This document shows positions 1-8,136 of a stretch of DNA of 64,000 nucleotides, one piece after another. The position numbers were made by a program, and so were the translations under genes. How positions within the stretch are numbered: the stretch's first letter is position 1; every line of letters starts with the position of its first letter. The notes beneath the pieces are model-generated. The model made no database searches and was not told the DNA's origin. It saw nothing but the letters and a program-made list of their open reading frames with translations. Source of the stretch: Acidimicrobiales bacterium (GTDB taxonomy: Bacteria; Actinomycetota; Acidimicrobiia; Acidimicrobiales; SZUA-35); NCBI GenBank assembly GCA_041394265.1, contig JAWKIO010000005.1, positions 1,674,001-1,738,000 on the forward strand, in the 5' to 3' direction.

Positions 1-1175
1 ATCGTGCAGAACCCGAGCGCCCAACCCATCCGAGGTGCCTGCACCAGCAGGCCGCCGAGACGCTTGATCTCGAGGGTGTGGAACCGTTCCTTCACCGAAC
101 CGGCAAGGAAGAACAGCATGCCGGTGATGAGGCCGTGAGCGACCATGCCGAAGATGGCGGCGTTGAGACCGAACGGGGTCATGGTGGCGATGCCGAGCAT
201 GACGTAGCCCATGTGAGCGACCGACGAGAAGGCGATGAGACGCTTCATGTCGGTCTGGGCGAGACAGCCGAGGGCGCCGTAGATGATGCCGATCACGGCG
301 AGGAGACCGATGATCGGGGCCCAGTCGATGGCGGCGTCGGGCAGGATCGGGATGGCGATACGGATGAAACCGTAGGTGCCGAGCTTCAAGAGGACGGCGG
401 CCAGGATGACCGAACCCTGGGTTGGGGCCTGGGTGTGGGCGTCGGGCAGCCAGGTGTGGAACGGGAACATCGGGACCTTGATGCCGAAGCCCATGAACAT
501 GCCGCCGAAGATGAGCCACTGCGCCCGGCTGGAGATGTCACCCTTCGCGACCTCTTCGGCGAGGCCGACCATGTTGAAGGTCTGCGAACCGGTGAGCCAG
601 TAGAGAGCGAGGAAGCTGACGAGCATGAGCGCCGAGCCGAACAGGGTGAAGAGGAAGAACTTGATGGCGGCGTAGAGGCGCTTCTCGCCACCCCAGACAC
701 CGATCATGAAGTACATCGGGAGCAGCACGACCTCGAAGAAGACGAAGAACAGCACGAGGTCTTGGGCGACGAAGCTGCCCAGCATGCCGGTGTGGAGCAC
801 CAGGATCAGGATGAGGAACGACTTGGGGTTGCCCGGCGCCGGGATGTGATCCCACGAATAGATGATGACGAGTGGCACCACTAGCAAGGTCAGCGCGATC
901 AGCGGCAGTGACATGCCGTCGATGCCCACCGTGTAGCGAGCATTGACGATGTCGATCCACGAGTGATCGGTCACGAACTGCAGCGTGCCCGAGTCGTTGA
1001 AGTCGAAGTCAGCGAAGAGCAGCACACCGATCACCGCTGTCGCCAGCGTGGTGAGGAGTGCGATCCCCTTGTGGGTCTCCTCCTGATCGGCAGGGGTGAT
1101 CATCATGATCAACGCACCCACGAGGGGCAGGAAGACCATGGCGGTGATGCCCCAGTCGTTCAAGAACTCTGTCAT
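1..1175 (-). CDS. nuoM: NADH-quinone oxidoreductase subunit M, copy 1 (3' part beyond window)
   Basis: Membrane antiporter-like subunit of complex I, part of the proton-pumping arm. About 391 residues are visible from the ATG at 1175; the C-terminus lies beyond base 1. The sequence has the family blocks FFVFFEVVLLPMYFMIGVWG with the key TM5 Glu, the TM7-8 motif FHTWLPDAHTQAPTQGSVILA, and LKLGTYGF, followed by a run of membrane helices. It is the last visible gene of the first nuo operon; nuoN would be expected to follow. SD-like GAGG lies 8 nt before the start. A 24-codon ORF fills the gap from nuoL and its stop overlaps this ATG (ATGA). Confidence 0.95.
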   Translation of the reverse strand, partial: MTEFLNDWGITAMVFLPLVGALIMMITPADQEETHKGIALLTTLATAVIGVLLFADFDFNDSGTLQFVTDHSWIDIVNARYTVGIDGMSLPLIALTLLVVPLVIIYSWDHIPAPGNPKSFLILILVLHTGMLGSFVAQDLVLFFVFFEVVLLPMYFMIGVWGGEKRLYAAIKFFLFTLFGSALMLVSFLALYWLTGSQTFNMVGLAEEVAKGDISSRAQWLIFGGMFMGFGIKVPMFPFHTWLPDAHTQAPTQGSVILAAVLLKLGTYGFIRIAIPILPDAAIDWAPIIGLLAVIGIIYGALGCLAQTDMKRLIAFSSVAHMGYVMLGIATMTPFGLNAAIFGMVAHGLITGMLFFLAGSVKERFHTLEIKRLGGLLVQAPRMGWALGFCT

Positions 1176-1246
1176 TTCTGATTCCTCACTCGTTCCCTTG
1201 CAGGGGGATCACTGACAATTGCTGCGGTGTTCGTCGTGGCGACCAT
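1172..1246 (-). CDS. Candidate 24-aa coupled ORF filling the nuoL-nuoM gap
   Basis: Starts ATG two bases after the nuoL stop codon and ends in a TGA overlapping the nuoM ATG, so it occupies the whole 73-base gap. The peptide is hydrophilic (begins MVATTNTAAIV, ends RVRNQK) with no recognised domain. The nuoM ribosome-binding site lies inside it. It could be a real peptide, or merely a translated linker that keeps ribosomes moving from nuoL to nuoM. Short open frames are common by chance in GC-rich DNA, so confidence is low. Similar gap-filling frames occur at nuoH-nuoI, nuoC-nuoD and rex-hemA. Confidence 0.3.
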   Translation of the reverse strand: MVATTNTAAIVSDPPARERVRNQK

Positions 1247-1248
1247 CG

Positions 1249-3651
1249 TCAGATGGCCACGATGAACACGGCGGCGAGCAGCGCCGAAGCGCCGAACATC
1301 AAGGTTGCGTACTGGCGGATGCGGCCCGATTCGACTCGACGCAGCACCTGGCCGGACTCCGACGCCGCAGCACCGGAAGCGTTCACGGCACCGTCGATGG
1401 TGCCCTGATCGATGAAGCGGTAGATGAAGCGGCCGAGGCCGACCGAGCCCTTGCCGACGCCGTCGATGATGCCGTCGAGCACGTTCTGGTTGAACCAGTA
1501 GGCCGCCTTGGCGAGCGGGCCCTTGGTCGCACCGGCGATGATGCCGGTGTAGAGGTGGTCGAGGTAGTACTTCTCGACGAGCAGGGTGTGGCCCGCTCGC
1601 ACCACGGCGTTGTTGGCGACGAACGAGTTCGTGTACTCGGTGGCCTTGTTGTCCTGGGCGTACAGCCGCTTGTAGTACTGCCAGACGACCGCGGCGGCGC
1701 CGAGAGCGAGCAACGTGGCGAAGATGGCCAGCGAGAAGCTCGGCTTGGCGTGGCTGATCACCGGGAAGGTCGACCCGCCGCCCGGCTCGAACCAGGACTC
1801 GAACTTGAGGCCGAAGGCGTCACCGAGGATCGGGAGTTCTTCGGGCACGTTCAAGAACCCGGCGACCACGGCCAAACCGGCCAGGATCTGCAGCGGGATC
1901 GTGATGCGAGGGCCGGACTCATGCGGGTGGGCATGGCCTCGGTAGGTGCCGAAGAAGGTCAGCCAGATGACTCGGGTCATGTAGGCCGCGGTCATGGCCG
2001 CAGTGAGCAGACCCATCACGAGGATGATCGTGTAGTTGCCGTTGCCGTCGGTACCAGGCCACCCGCCCGTTCCGACCAGGATCTCGTCTTTCGACCAGAA
2101 GCCGGCCAGGGGCGGGATGCCGGCGAGGGCACCGGAAGCGATCACGAAGGTGAGGAAGGTCTTGGGCATGTACTTGCGGAGCCCACCCATGTCGGCCTTC
2201 ATGTCGAAGCTGTGGTGGCAGGCGTGGCTGACGGAGCCGGCGCCGAGGAAGAGGCACGCCTTGAAGATGGCGTGGGTGAAGAGGTGGAACATGGCTGCGG
2301 TCCACGCTCCGACACCGAGCGCCATGGCCATGTAGCCGAGCTGCGAGATGGTGGAGTAGGCCAGCACCTTCTTGATGTCACGCTGGACGAACGCCAGCGC
2401 ACCACCACCGACGCACGTGATGCCACCCATGACCGCGAGGACGTTGAGCGAGGAGCCCGAGATGCTGAGTCCGTCCCAGAAGACCGGGTAGAGGCGGCCA
2501 ACCATGTAGATGCCGGCGACCACCATGGTGGCGGCGTGGATGAGGGCCGAAACCGGCGTCGGGCCGGCCATGGCGTCGGGCAGCCAGGTGTGGAGGATGA
2601 ACTGGCCGGACTTCGACATGACGGCGGTGAGCAGGCAAAGGCTGGCAACGGTGAGGGTGCCGTGGCCGATGCTCTTGGTGACCGCAGCGTGGTTGACCGA
2701 CAGGACGTCGAAGGTGTTCCCCGCGGCGAAGAACAGAATGATCATGCCGACGAGCAGGCCGATGTCGCCGACGCGGTTGGTGAGGAAGGCCTTGAGCGCA
2801 GCGTCGGAGTTGTTGGAGTCCTCCCACCAGTGACCGATCAGTGCGAACGAGCACACACCGACGAGCTCCCAGCCGACGATCATCTGCAGCGTCGAGGCCG
2901 ACACCACGTAGAAGAGCATCGAGGCGGTGAACAGTGACAGGAAGGCGAAGTAATGCGTGTAACGGCGGTCGCCGTGTACGTAGTCGGTCGAGAAGACGTG
3001 GACCAAGAAGGAGATGAAGGTGACGACCACGAGCATCAGCACCGACTGGCCGTCGACCAGGGTGCCCCAGGGGATGGTGGCGCCGCCGCTGTCGGCCGAA
3101 CCGCCCGACGAGAACCACGTGTAGGAGCACACGACCGGAAGGGGCTTGGCGTGCACTTCGTGCTCGGCCTCGCCGCCGTGGTCGCCTTCCTCGGTGCCGT
3201 GATCGCCCTCTTCGGTAGTGGTGTCTTCGGAGTGGTCGGCCTCGGCCTCGGTGAAGGCGAGCGCGGAAGGAGCGAGCGCTTCGTGATCGGCGTCCTCGCT
3301 GTGGTCGGCCTCGTCACTGTGGGCGTCGTCGCCGTGGCTGTCATCGCCGCCCTGGTAGCCGGCGTAGCAGTTGTCGTTGCTGTACTCGGCCGAGTGGGCC
3401 TCGGCATCGGCATCGTGGCCTTCGATCGCCGAGATCCACGCACCGGCGGTGGCGAGCGACAGCACCAACGCCGCCCCGACGGCGGCCAGACCGATGAAAT
3501 GGACCTTGTCGCCAAGCAGGCGCTTGCCGAAGAGGAGGGTGATGACGAACGAAGCAGCAGGCAACGCCGGGATGATCCAGACGTTCTCGAAGAACCACGA
3601 CGAGACTTCGTACGTGGGTGCAGCTTCGGCAGCGAGCATTGCGAGGGACAC
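1249..3651 (-). CDS. nuoL: NADH-quinone oxidoreductase subunit L, copy 1, with His/Asp/Glu-rich loop
   Basis: Distal antiporter-like subunit of complex I, 800 aa, longer than the usual 610-660. Conserved blocks include SDAALKAFLTNRVGD, HTWLPDAMAGPTPVSALIHA, KKVLAYSTISQLGYM and PPLAGFWSKDEIL, and the C-terminus matches the long lateral helix (LVEKYYLDHLY) plus the last TM. Residues about 79-168, between TM2 and the next TM region, form an insertion very rich in His, Asp and Glu, with about eleven histidines; cysteines at about 95 and 175 flank or lie in it. By family topology this loop should face outside. The rest looks intact. It is fifth-to-last... preceded by nuoK (17-base gap) and followed by nuoM in the same operon. 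Confidence 0.95.
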   Translation of the reverse strand: MSLAMLAAEAAPTYEVSSWFFENVWIIPALPAASFVITLLFGKRLLGDKVHFIGLAAVGAALVLSLATAGAWISAIEGHDADAEAHSAEYSNDNCYAGYQGGDDSHGDDAHSDEADHSEDADHEALAPSALAFTEAEADHSEDTTTEEGDHGTEEGDHGGEAEHEVHAKPLPVVCSYTWFSSGGSADSGGATIPWGTLVDGQSVLMLVVVTFISFLVHVFSTDYVHGDRRYTHYFAFLSLFTASMLFYVVSASTLQMIVGWELVGVCSFALIGHWWEDSNNSDAALKAFLTNRVGDIGLLVGMIILFFAAGNTFDVLSVNHAAVTKSIGHGTLTVASLCLLTAVMSKSGQFILHTWLPDAMAGPTPVSALIHAATMVVAGIYMVGRLYPVFWDGLSISGSSLNVLAVMGGITCVGGGALAFVQRDIKKVLAYSTISQLGYMAMALGVGAWTAAMFHLFTHAIFKACLFLGAGSVSHACHHSFDMKADMGGLRKYMPKTFLTFVIASGALAGIPPLAGFWSKDEILVGTGGWPGTDGNGNYTIILVMGLLTAAMTAAYMTRVIWLTFFGTYRGHAHPHESGPRITIPLQILAGLAVVAGFLNVPEELPILGDAFGLKFESWFEPGGGSTFPVISHAKPSFSLAIFATLLALGAAAVVWQYYKRLYAQDNKATEYTNSFVANNAVVRAGHTLLVEKYYLDHLYTGIIAGATKGPLAKAAYWFNQNVLDGIIDGVGKGSVGLGRFIYRFIDQGTIDGAVNASGAAASESGQVLRRVESGRIRQYATLMFGASALLAAVFIVAI

Positions 3652-3668
3652 CAGTAAGAACCTTCGGG

Positions 3669-3968
3669 TCAGCCTTTGAGGAGGTCGGCTTCGGACACGT
3701 CGATGCTGCGACGGTTCCGATAGATGAGGAGGACGATGGCCAGACCAACGCCGACCTCAGCTGCCGCGACAGCGATGATGAACAGGGCGAACACCTGACC
3801 GGCGATGTCCTGGTTGTAGGACCCGAAGGCCACCAGGTTGATGTTCACCGAGTTGAGGATCAGCTCGATCGACATCAGGACCAGGACGGCGTTCTTGCGA
3901 GTCAGGACGCCGAACACCCCGATCGAGAAGAGCACTGCTGCAAAGAAGAGAAACTGATTCAGCCACAT
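3669..3968 (-). CDS. nuoK: NADH-quinone oxidoreductase subunit K, copy 1
   Basis: Small three-TM subunit of the complex I membrane arm, 99 aa, the usual length. It has the family core GVLTRKNAVLVLMSIELILNSVN, with Glu residues of the proton path in TM2 and TM3 (SIELILN, AAAEVGVGLA). It lies between nuoJ (12-base gap) and nuoL in operon 1 and is shorter by two residues than its operon-2 paralogue at 20247-20552, with clearly different sequence, so the two operons are not a recent duplication. Confidence 0.96.
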   Translation of the reverse strand: MWLNQFLFFAAVLFSIGVFGVLTRKNAVLVLMSIELILNSVNINLVAFGSYNQDIAGQVFALFIIAVAAAEVGVGLAIVLLIYRNRRSIDVSEADLLKG

Positions 3969-3980
3969 GGTTGCGTTCCC

Positions 3981-4511
3981 TCAGTCCTTTCTCGCCACGA
4001 CGACCGCACCGATCAGTGCGGCGAGGAGCAGCACCGAAATGGCTTCGAAGGGCACGATGTAGCTGCTGAAGATCGAGTCGGCGACGTCGCTGGTTCGCTG
4101 CACCATGCGGTCGTCGGGGAGCTGGTCGTCGCCGAAGGCCTCCCACAGGGAGTAGCCCATGACCGCCGCCAGCGAGGCGGCGACGAGCGCACCGATCCAG
4201 CGCTGCGGATAGTTGAGATCGTCCTCACCACCGATGCGGGCCCGCGTGAGCATCACACCGAACAGCAACAGCACGAGGATGGCGCCGATGTAGACCATGA
4301 CCTGGGTGGCGGCAGCAAACTCGGCCCCGAGGATCACATAGACCGCAGCGACCGCCGCCAACACGATCAGCAGGTACAGCGCAGCGTGCACGACGTTGTC
4401 GGTGGTGACCATCTTCAGGGCTGCCGCCGTGGCGATCACGGCAATGATCCAGAAGAAGATGTTGGGTGCCCACGACGTGGTGGCCACGAGTGGGGCGACG
4501 AGAGCGATCAC
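3981..4511 (-). CDS. nuoJ: NADH-quinone oxidoreductase subunit J, copy 1
   Basis: Five-TM complex I membrane subunit, 176 aa. The TM3 region ATQVMVYIGAILVLLLFGVMLT carries the typical VQV.VYxGAI-like signature at the pi-bulge helix. The ATG at 4511 overlaps the nuoI stop by four bases (ATGA), indicating translational coupling. It lacks the longer periplasmic loop seen in the operon-2 copy (210 aa). Confidence 0.95.
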   Translation of the reverse strand: MIALVAPLVATTSWAPNIFFWIIAVIATAAALKMVTTDNVVHAALYLLIVLAAVAAVYVILGAEFAAATQVMVYIGAILVLLLFGVMLTRARIGGEDDLNYPQRWIGALVAASLAAVMGYSLWEAFGDDQLPDDRMVQRTSDVADSIFSSYIVPFEAISVLLLAALIGAVVVARKD

Positions 4512-5011
4512 CGCGGCACCTTCTTTGCCTTGACCTCGGCGCCCGCTTCATAGGGCTCGAAGTCGGGGACGGTCTGCATCCACTGCCCGAGGCGGGTCTT
4601 GTCGTGCAACAGATCGGCGATGCGCGGCTCGGAGTACTCGTACTCCGGGCTCCAGAACAGCGCCTCGAACGGGCAGACCTCGACACAGATGCCGCAGAAC
4701 ATGCAAAGGCCGAAGTCGATGTCGAAGCGGTCGAGCTTGTTCACCGAGCGGGGCTTGCCGCCGGCCCGACGGGGCGGAGCGAGCTCCTTGTGGCCCTCGA
4801 TGTAGATGCACCAGTCAGGGCACTCACGCGAGCAGAGCATGCACGAGGTGCAGTTCTCCTCGTGCAGGGCGATGACGCCGCGCGCCCGGGTGGGCGGGGC
4901 TTCCTTCTCGTGCGGGTACTGCACCGTTTCGGCACCATCGACAATGGTCTTGGTGAGCTCTTTGAAGGTGACGCCGAGGCCTTTGACCAATCCCTTGGGA
5001 ACCAACGCCAT
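4508..5011 (-). CDS. nuoI: NADH-quinone oxidoreductase subunit I, copy 1 (2x[4Fe-4S])
   Basis: Peripheral-arm electron carrier holding clusters N6a/N6b, 167 aa from the ATG at 5011. Two ferredoxin motifs are visible: CTSCMLCSRECP and CMFCGICVEVCP. The start MALVPKGLVKG is chosen over an in-frame codon eight residues upstream because GGAGG lies 9 nt before it and because the TGA of a preceding mini-ORF overlaps this ATG. It lacks the His-rich tail of the operon-2 copy. Confidence 0.95.
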   Translation of the reverse strand: MALVPKGLVKGLGVTFKELTKTIVDGAETVQYPHEKEAPPTRARGVIALHEENCTSCMLCSRECPDWCIYIEGHKELAPPRRAGGKPRSVNKLDRFDIDFGLCMFCGICVEVCPFEALFWSPEYEYSEPRIADLLHDKTRLGQWMQTVPDFEPYEAGAEVKAKKVPR

Positions 5012-5085
5012 CAGCACGCACCTCCAACGTCGCAAGCATCGACCGGCCGAACAGTCTGGCCCGGGGCGAATGCGTTCGCACTCAT
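5011..5085 (-). CDS. Candidate 24-aa coupled ORF filling the nuoH-nuoI gap
   Basis: The ATG at 5085 immediately follows the nuoH TAG stop, and the TGA overlaps the nuoI ATG (TGATG), so the frame exactly fills the gap. The peptide begins MSANAFAPGQTV and ends DACDVGGAC with two cysteines. The nuoI SD sequence GGAGG lies inside it, so ribosomes reading it would unfold or occlude that site. No homologue can be named. It may be a coupling leader or just an open frame by chance. Confidence 0.3.
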   Translation of the reverse strand: MSANAFAPGQTVRPVDACDVGGAC

Positions 5086-6126
5086 CTAGAACACCACCTT
5101 CAACAAACCGGTGGCCGCGATGTTCACCAGCGAGAGGGGAATGAGGAACTTCCAGGCAAAGGTCTGCAGCTGGTCCTCACGGAATCGGGGGTAGGTGAAG
5201 CGCACCCAGTAGATGACGAAGGTCAACACCAGCATCTTCACGACCATCACGAGCGGCCCGATGACGTTGAACCAGTTCGAGTCGTAGTCGAGACCGAGCA
5301 GGTCGGACACGAACGGAGGGATCTGCCAGCCGCCGAGGAAGAGCACCGAACCGAGGAAGCCGAACACGGCCGCTGTCGCGAACTCGCCGATGAAGAACAT
5401 GAGGAAGCGCATGCCCGAGTACTCGGTCATGTAGCCCGACACGAGTTCGGACTCGGCGATCGGCATGTCGAACGGGACCTGGGTGAGTTCGGCCTGAATG
5501 GCGATCATGAAGATCAGGAAGCCGACGGCCTGGGTGAGGATGAAGGGGTTCCCGATGCCGCCCCAGCCGAAGATCTCGCCCTCGGTCTGGGCGGCGATGA
5601 TGCCCTGCAAGTTCAGGGTGCCGGCCTGGATGACCACACCGACGACCGCCAGCACGAGCGGCAGCTCGTAGGCGACCAGCTGACCGGCAGCTCGGAGGCC
5701 ACCGAGGAGCGAGTACTTCGACGCCGACGCCCAGCCGGCCATCAAGATGCCGACGACCGACACCGAGCTGACGGCCAGGGCGAAGAAGATGCCGGTGTCG
5801 AGGTCGACGAAGTAGGCGTCGGGTCCGAACGGCACGACCACGGCGAGCAGGAAGGTCGACATGAGCACCACGTAGGGCGCCATGGCGAACACGGTGCGAT
5901 CAGCTCGGGCGGGGAAGATGTCTTCCTTCTGCAGCGACTTGCCGACCTCGGCCAGCAACTGCATCGAGCCGTAGGGTCCCGCTTCCATCGGGCCGAGCCG
6001 GCTCTGCATGAAGGACACGGCCTTGAAGAGGTACAGGTAGACCGTGGTGCCCGCAGGCAGCAGCACGACGGCGAGACCGAGGAGGAGCTTGAGCGGAATG
6101 ACGAGGTCGAGGCCGAACAGGGTCAT
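5086..6126 (-). CDS. nuoH: NADH-quinone oxidoreductase subunit H, copy 1
   Basis: Membrane subunit at the junction with the peripheral arm, forming the quinone channel, 346 aa. Family blocks: MQSRLGPMEAGPYGSMQLLAE, EDIFPARADR, GWASASKYSLLGGLRAAGQ, and the acidic loop PFDMPIAESELVSGYMTEYSG. The ATG at 6126 overlaps the nuoD stop (ATGA). A longer upstream reading frame only mirrors nuoD and is discarded. In this operon nuoD is followed directly by nuoH, without nuoE, F or G. Confidence 0.95.
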   Translation of the reverse strand: MTLFGLDLVIPLKLLLGLAVVLLPAGTTVYLYLFKAVSFMQSRLGPMEAGPYGSMQLLAEVGKSLQKEDIFPARADRTVFAMAPYVVLMSTFLLAVVVPFGPDAYFVDLDTGIFFALAVSSVSVVGILMAGWASASKYSLLGGLRAAGQLVAYELPLVLAVVGVVIQAGTLNLQGIIAAQTEGEIFGWGGIGNPFILTQAVGFLIFMIAIQAELTQVPFDMPIAESELVSGYMTEYSGMRFLMFFIGEFATAAVFGFLGSVLFLGGWQIPPFVSDLLGLDYDSNWFNVIGPLVMVVKMLVLTFVIYWVRFTYPRFREDQLQTFAWKFLIPLSLVNIAATGLLKVVF

Positions 6127-7295
6127 CGATCGATGTCTCCGAGGATGAAGTAGAGGGACGCCAGGATCGTGATCACGTCGGGGACGTAGCTGCCCTTCAG
6201 CAGCCACGGGGTGATCGACATGTTCGAGAAGCTGGCCGAACGGATCTTGACACGGAACGGCTCGAGCCCGCCCTTGGACACCACGTAGTAGCCCATGACA
6301 CCGAGCGGGTTCTCGGTCTCGGCGTAGGCCTCGCCCTCGGGCACCTTGATGATGCGGGGCACCTTCGCCATGATCGGGCCGGACGGCAGCGAGTCGAGCA
6401 GCTGCTCGACGATGCTGCACGATTCGCGAACCTCTTGGAGACGCACCCAGTAGCGAGCGAACGAGTCGCCGTCGGGGTGGGTCCAAACCTTCCAATCGAC
6501 CTTGTCGTAGGCCAGGCCACAGGGCTGATCGCGGCGGAGGTCCCAATCGACACCCGACGCTCGAATGTTCGCACCGGTCAAGCCGTAGGAGAGGCCGATG
6601 TCGGCGGGGATCACGCCGATCCCGCGGGTGCGGGCTTCGAAGATGGCGTTGCCGACGAGCAGGTCTTCCATCTCGTCGCAGAACTGACGGATCTTGTCGA
6701 GCGTGGTCTTGGTCTCGGCGATCCAGCCGGCGGGCAGATCGTCCTTGACGCCGCCGATGCGGTCGAAGTTCGGGTGGAACCGGCCGCCGGTGGCCGCCTC
6801 GATCTGGTTGAGGATGTGCTCACGATCGCGGAAGGCGTAGAAGATCGGCGTGACGGCGCCGAGCTGGACGCCCATGTCGCCGAGGAACAGGGTGACGTTC
6901 GCGATGCGGGCCATCTCGAACAGGATCGTGCGGATGTGCTGGGCCCGAGCCGGTGCCTCGATCTCCATCAGCTGCTCGGCGGCGAGGATGAACGGCACCT
7001 CGTTGGCGAAGCTGCCGAGCCAGTCGATCCGGTTGATCAGCGTGGTGACCTGGGGATAGGTACGCACCTCGGTGAGCTTCTCGTAGCCCCGGTGCATGTA
7101 GCCCATCATCGGCTCGGCCTCGGTGACGAGCTCGCCGTCGAGACGGGCGACGATCCGCAGGGTGCCGTGGGTGGCCGGGTGCTGGGGGCCGATGTTGAGG
7201 GTCATGCCCTCGGCTTCGAGCTCGACGTTCACGCGGGCATCGGCGGCCTGCGCCGCGATGTAGGCGAGCTGACGGCGATCGGAGATGGCGGTCAC
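6123..7295 (-). CDS. nuoD: NADH-quinone oxidoreductase subunit D, copy 1
   Basis: 49-kDa quinone-site subunit, 390 aa. Motifs: NIGPQHPATHGTLR (quinone-site His), MGYMHRGYEKL, and the C-terminal LGDIDR typical of the family. The start is the GTG at 7295, because GGAGG sits 7 nt upstream and the conserved core begins 40 residues later; the reading frame stays open upstream through 42-bp repeats, but that part is not NuoD-like. The GTG overlaps the stop of the repeat ORF (GTGA). Confidence 0.93.
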   Translation of the reverse strand: MTAISDRRQLAYIAAQAADARVNVELEAEGMTLNIGPQHPATHGTLRIVARLDGELVTEAEPMMGYMHRGYEKLTEVRTYPQVTTLINRIDWLGSFANEVPFILAAEQLMEIEAPARAQHIRTILFEMARIANVTLFLGDMGVQLGAVTPIFYAFRDREHILNQIEAATGGRFHPNFDRIGGVKDDLPAGWIAETKTTLDKIRQFCDEMEDLLVGNAIFEARTRGIGVIPADIGLSYGLTGANIRASGVDWDLRRDQPCGLAYDKVDWKVWTHPDGDSFARYWVRLQEVRESCSIVEQLLDSLPSGPIMAKVPRIIKVPEGEAYAETENPLGVMGYYVVSKGGLEPFRVKIRSASFSNMSITPWLLKGSYVPDVITILASLYFILGDIDR

Positions 7296-7444
7296 TGTGA
7301 ACCCTCCGGGTTCATCGAGTTTGCTTCGCAAACTCGCGGCGAGACTTCCGGGTTCATCGAGTTTGCTTCGCAAACTCGCGGCGAGACTTCCGGGTTCATC
7401 GAGTTTGCTCCGCAAACTCGCGGGCAGATGATGCTGCGCATCAT
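7292..7444 (-). CDS. Candidate 50-aa repeat ORF bridging nuoC and nuoD
   Basis: The frame starts ATG at 7444, overlapping the nuoC stop (ATGA), and ends in the TGA that overlaps the nuoD GTG (GTGA). It thus spans the 145-base gap exactly. The peptide is three near-identical 14-residue units (core VSPRVCEANSMNPE) with one Cys per unit, after a short MMRSIIC start. Because 42 is a multiple of three, gain or loss of a unit keeps the coupling intact. It has no known domain. It could be translated only to carry ribosomes through the hairpins. Confidence 0.4.
   Translation of the reverse strand: MMRSIICPRVCGANSMNPEVSPRVCEANSMNPEVSPRVCEANSMNPEGSQ
7306..7423 (+). repeat. Three tandem 42-bp units, each with a perfect hairpin
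   Basis: Units run 7306-7347, 7348-7389 and 7390-7423 (partial). Each contains the inverted repeat CGAGTTTGC / GCAAACTCG (9 bp) around a 3-base loop, at 7316-7336, 7358-7378 and 7400-7420. The loop changes from TTC to TCC in unit 3 while both arms are kept. A fourth hairpin (ATGATGC-TGC-GCATCAT, 7428-7444) touches the nuoC stop. On the transcribed strand the loop reads GCGAAGC, a type known to be very stable. Confidence 0.95.
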
Positions 7445-8136
7445 GTGGTTCCCTCCGGGTTGTCGGTGCTCGGTTCGTCGTCGGATCCCGGCATGGGTTC
7501 GACGTCGACGATGCCGGGCCAGGGCTTGATGAGACGGGCGAGGAGCGGATAGTCCTTGCGCATCGGGTGGCCTTCGAATTCGCCCGGCAGGTAGATGTGG
7601 CGCAGACCCGGGTGGCCAGCGAAGTCGATGCCGAACATCTCCCACGCTTCACGCTCGTGCCACTCGGCACCGGGGTAGCTCGCGGTCCAGGTGCCGACGC
7701 TGAGCGAGTCGTCGGGGACGTCGGCCTTCACGGTGATGCCGAGCCCGGTCGACAGGTTGTGCACCCGAGCGAGCACTTGGAACCGAGTGTCGCCACCCGC
7801 ATGGCCGGAACCACCGACGGCTGGCTCGTTGGCCTCGGTGGGCTCGAGCAGGTTGTCGACGTTCGCATCGAGGCTGCGACCGAAGGGCGACGGCATCCAG
7901 TCGATCGCCGACAGCCAGCTGAAGAAGCGGAAACGCTGACGCTCGCGCAGGTACGCCGCGAGGTCGCCCCACGCTTCGGTGCCGACTCGCACCCACAGGT
8001 CGGAGCCGGCAACGAGGTGATGGCCGACCACGGCATCGCCGAGGTCGGCGGTGATGGCCTCGAGCAGGGCCGAGCGGGCCTCGTCGACCGGGGCGTCGGT
8101 GGTGTCTTCGGTCGTCTCAGACGGCAAGAGGATCAC
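7441..8136 (-). CDS. nuoC: NADH-quinone oxidoreductase subunit C, copy 1
   Basis: 30-kDa subunit of the peripheral arm, 231 aa. The C-terminal half has the family signature WHEREAWEMFGIDFAGHP and LPGEFEGHPMRKDYPL. Residues about 95-116 form a Gly/Glu-rich insertion not seen in the shorter operon-2 copy (177 aa). The GTG start at 8136 overlaps the end of nuoB by 20 bases; a start slightly further in is possible. The C-terminal 20 residues are acidic and Pro-rich. Confidence 0.92.
   Translation of the reverse strand: MILLPSETTEDTTDAPVDEARSALLEAITADLGDAVVGHHLVAGSDLWVRVGTEAWGDLAAYLRERQRFRFFSWLSAIDWMPSPFGRSLDANVDNLLEPTEANEPAVGGSGHAGGDTRFQVLARVHNLSTGLGITVKADVPDDSLSVGTWTASYPGAEWHEREAWEMFGIDFAGHPGLRHIYLPGEFEGHPMRKDYPLLARLIKPWPGIVDVEPMPGSDDEPSTDNPEGTT

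Noticed and set aside
1219..2937. Long plus-strand frame opposite nuoL copy 1
   Set aside because: Its product is an Asp/Glu/His/Gly/Arg-rich string that mirrors the nuoL codons; no start site or domain. Same for other long frames opposite the nuo genes, such as 17969-20392.
7306..7423. CRISPR-like repeats
   Set aside because: Units are contiguous without unique spacers and carry hairpins in frame; not a CRISPR array.
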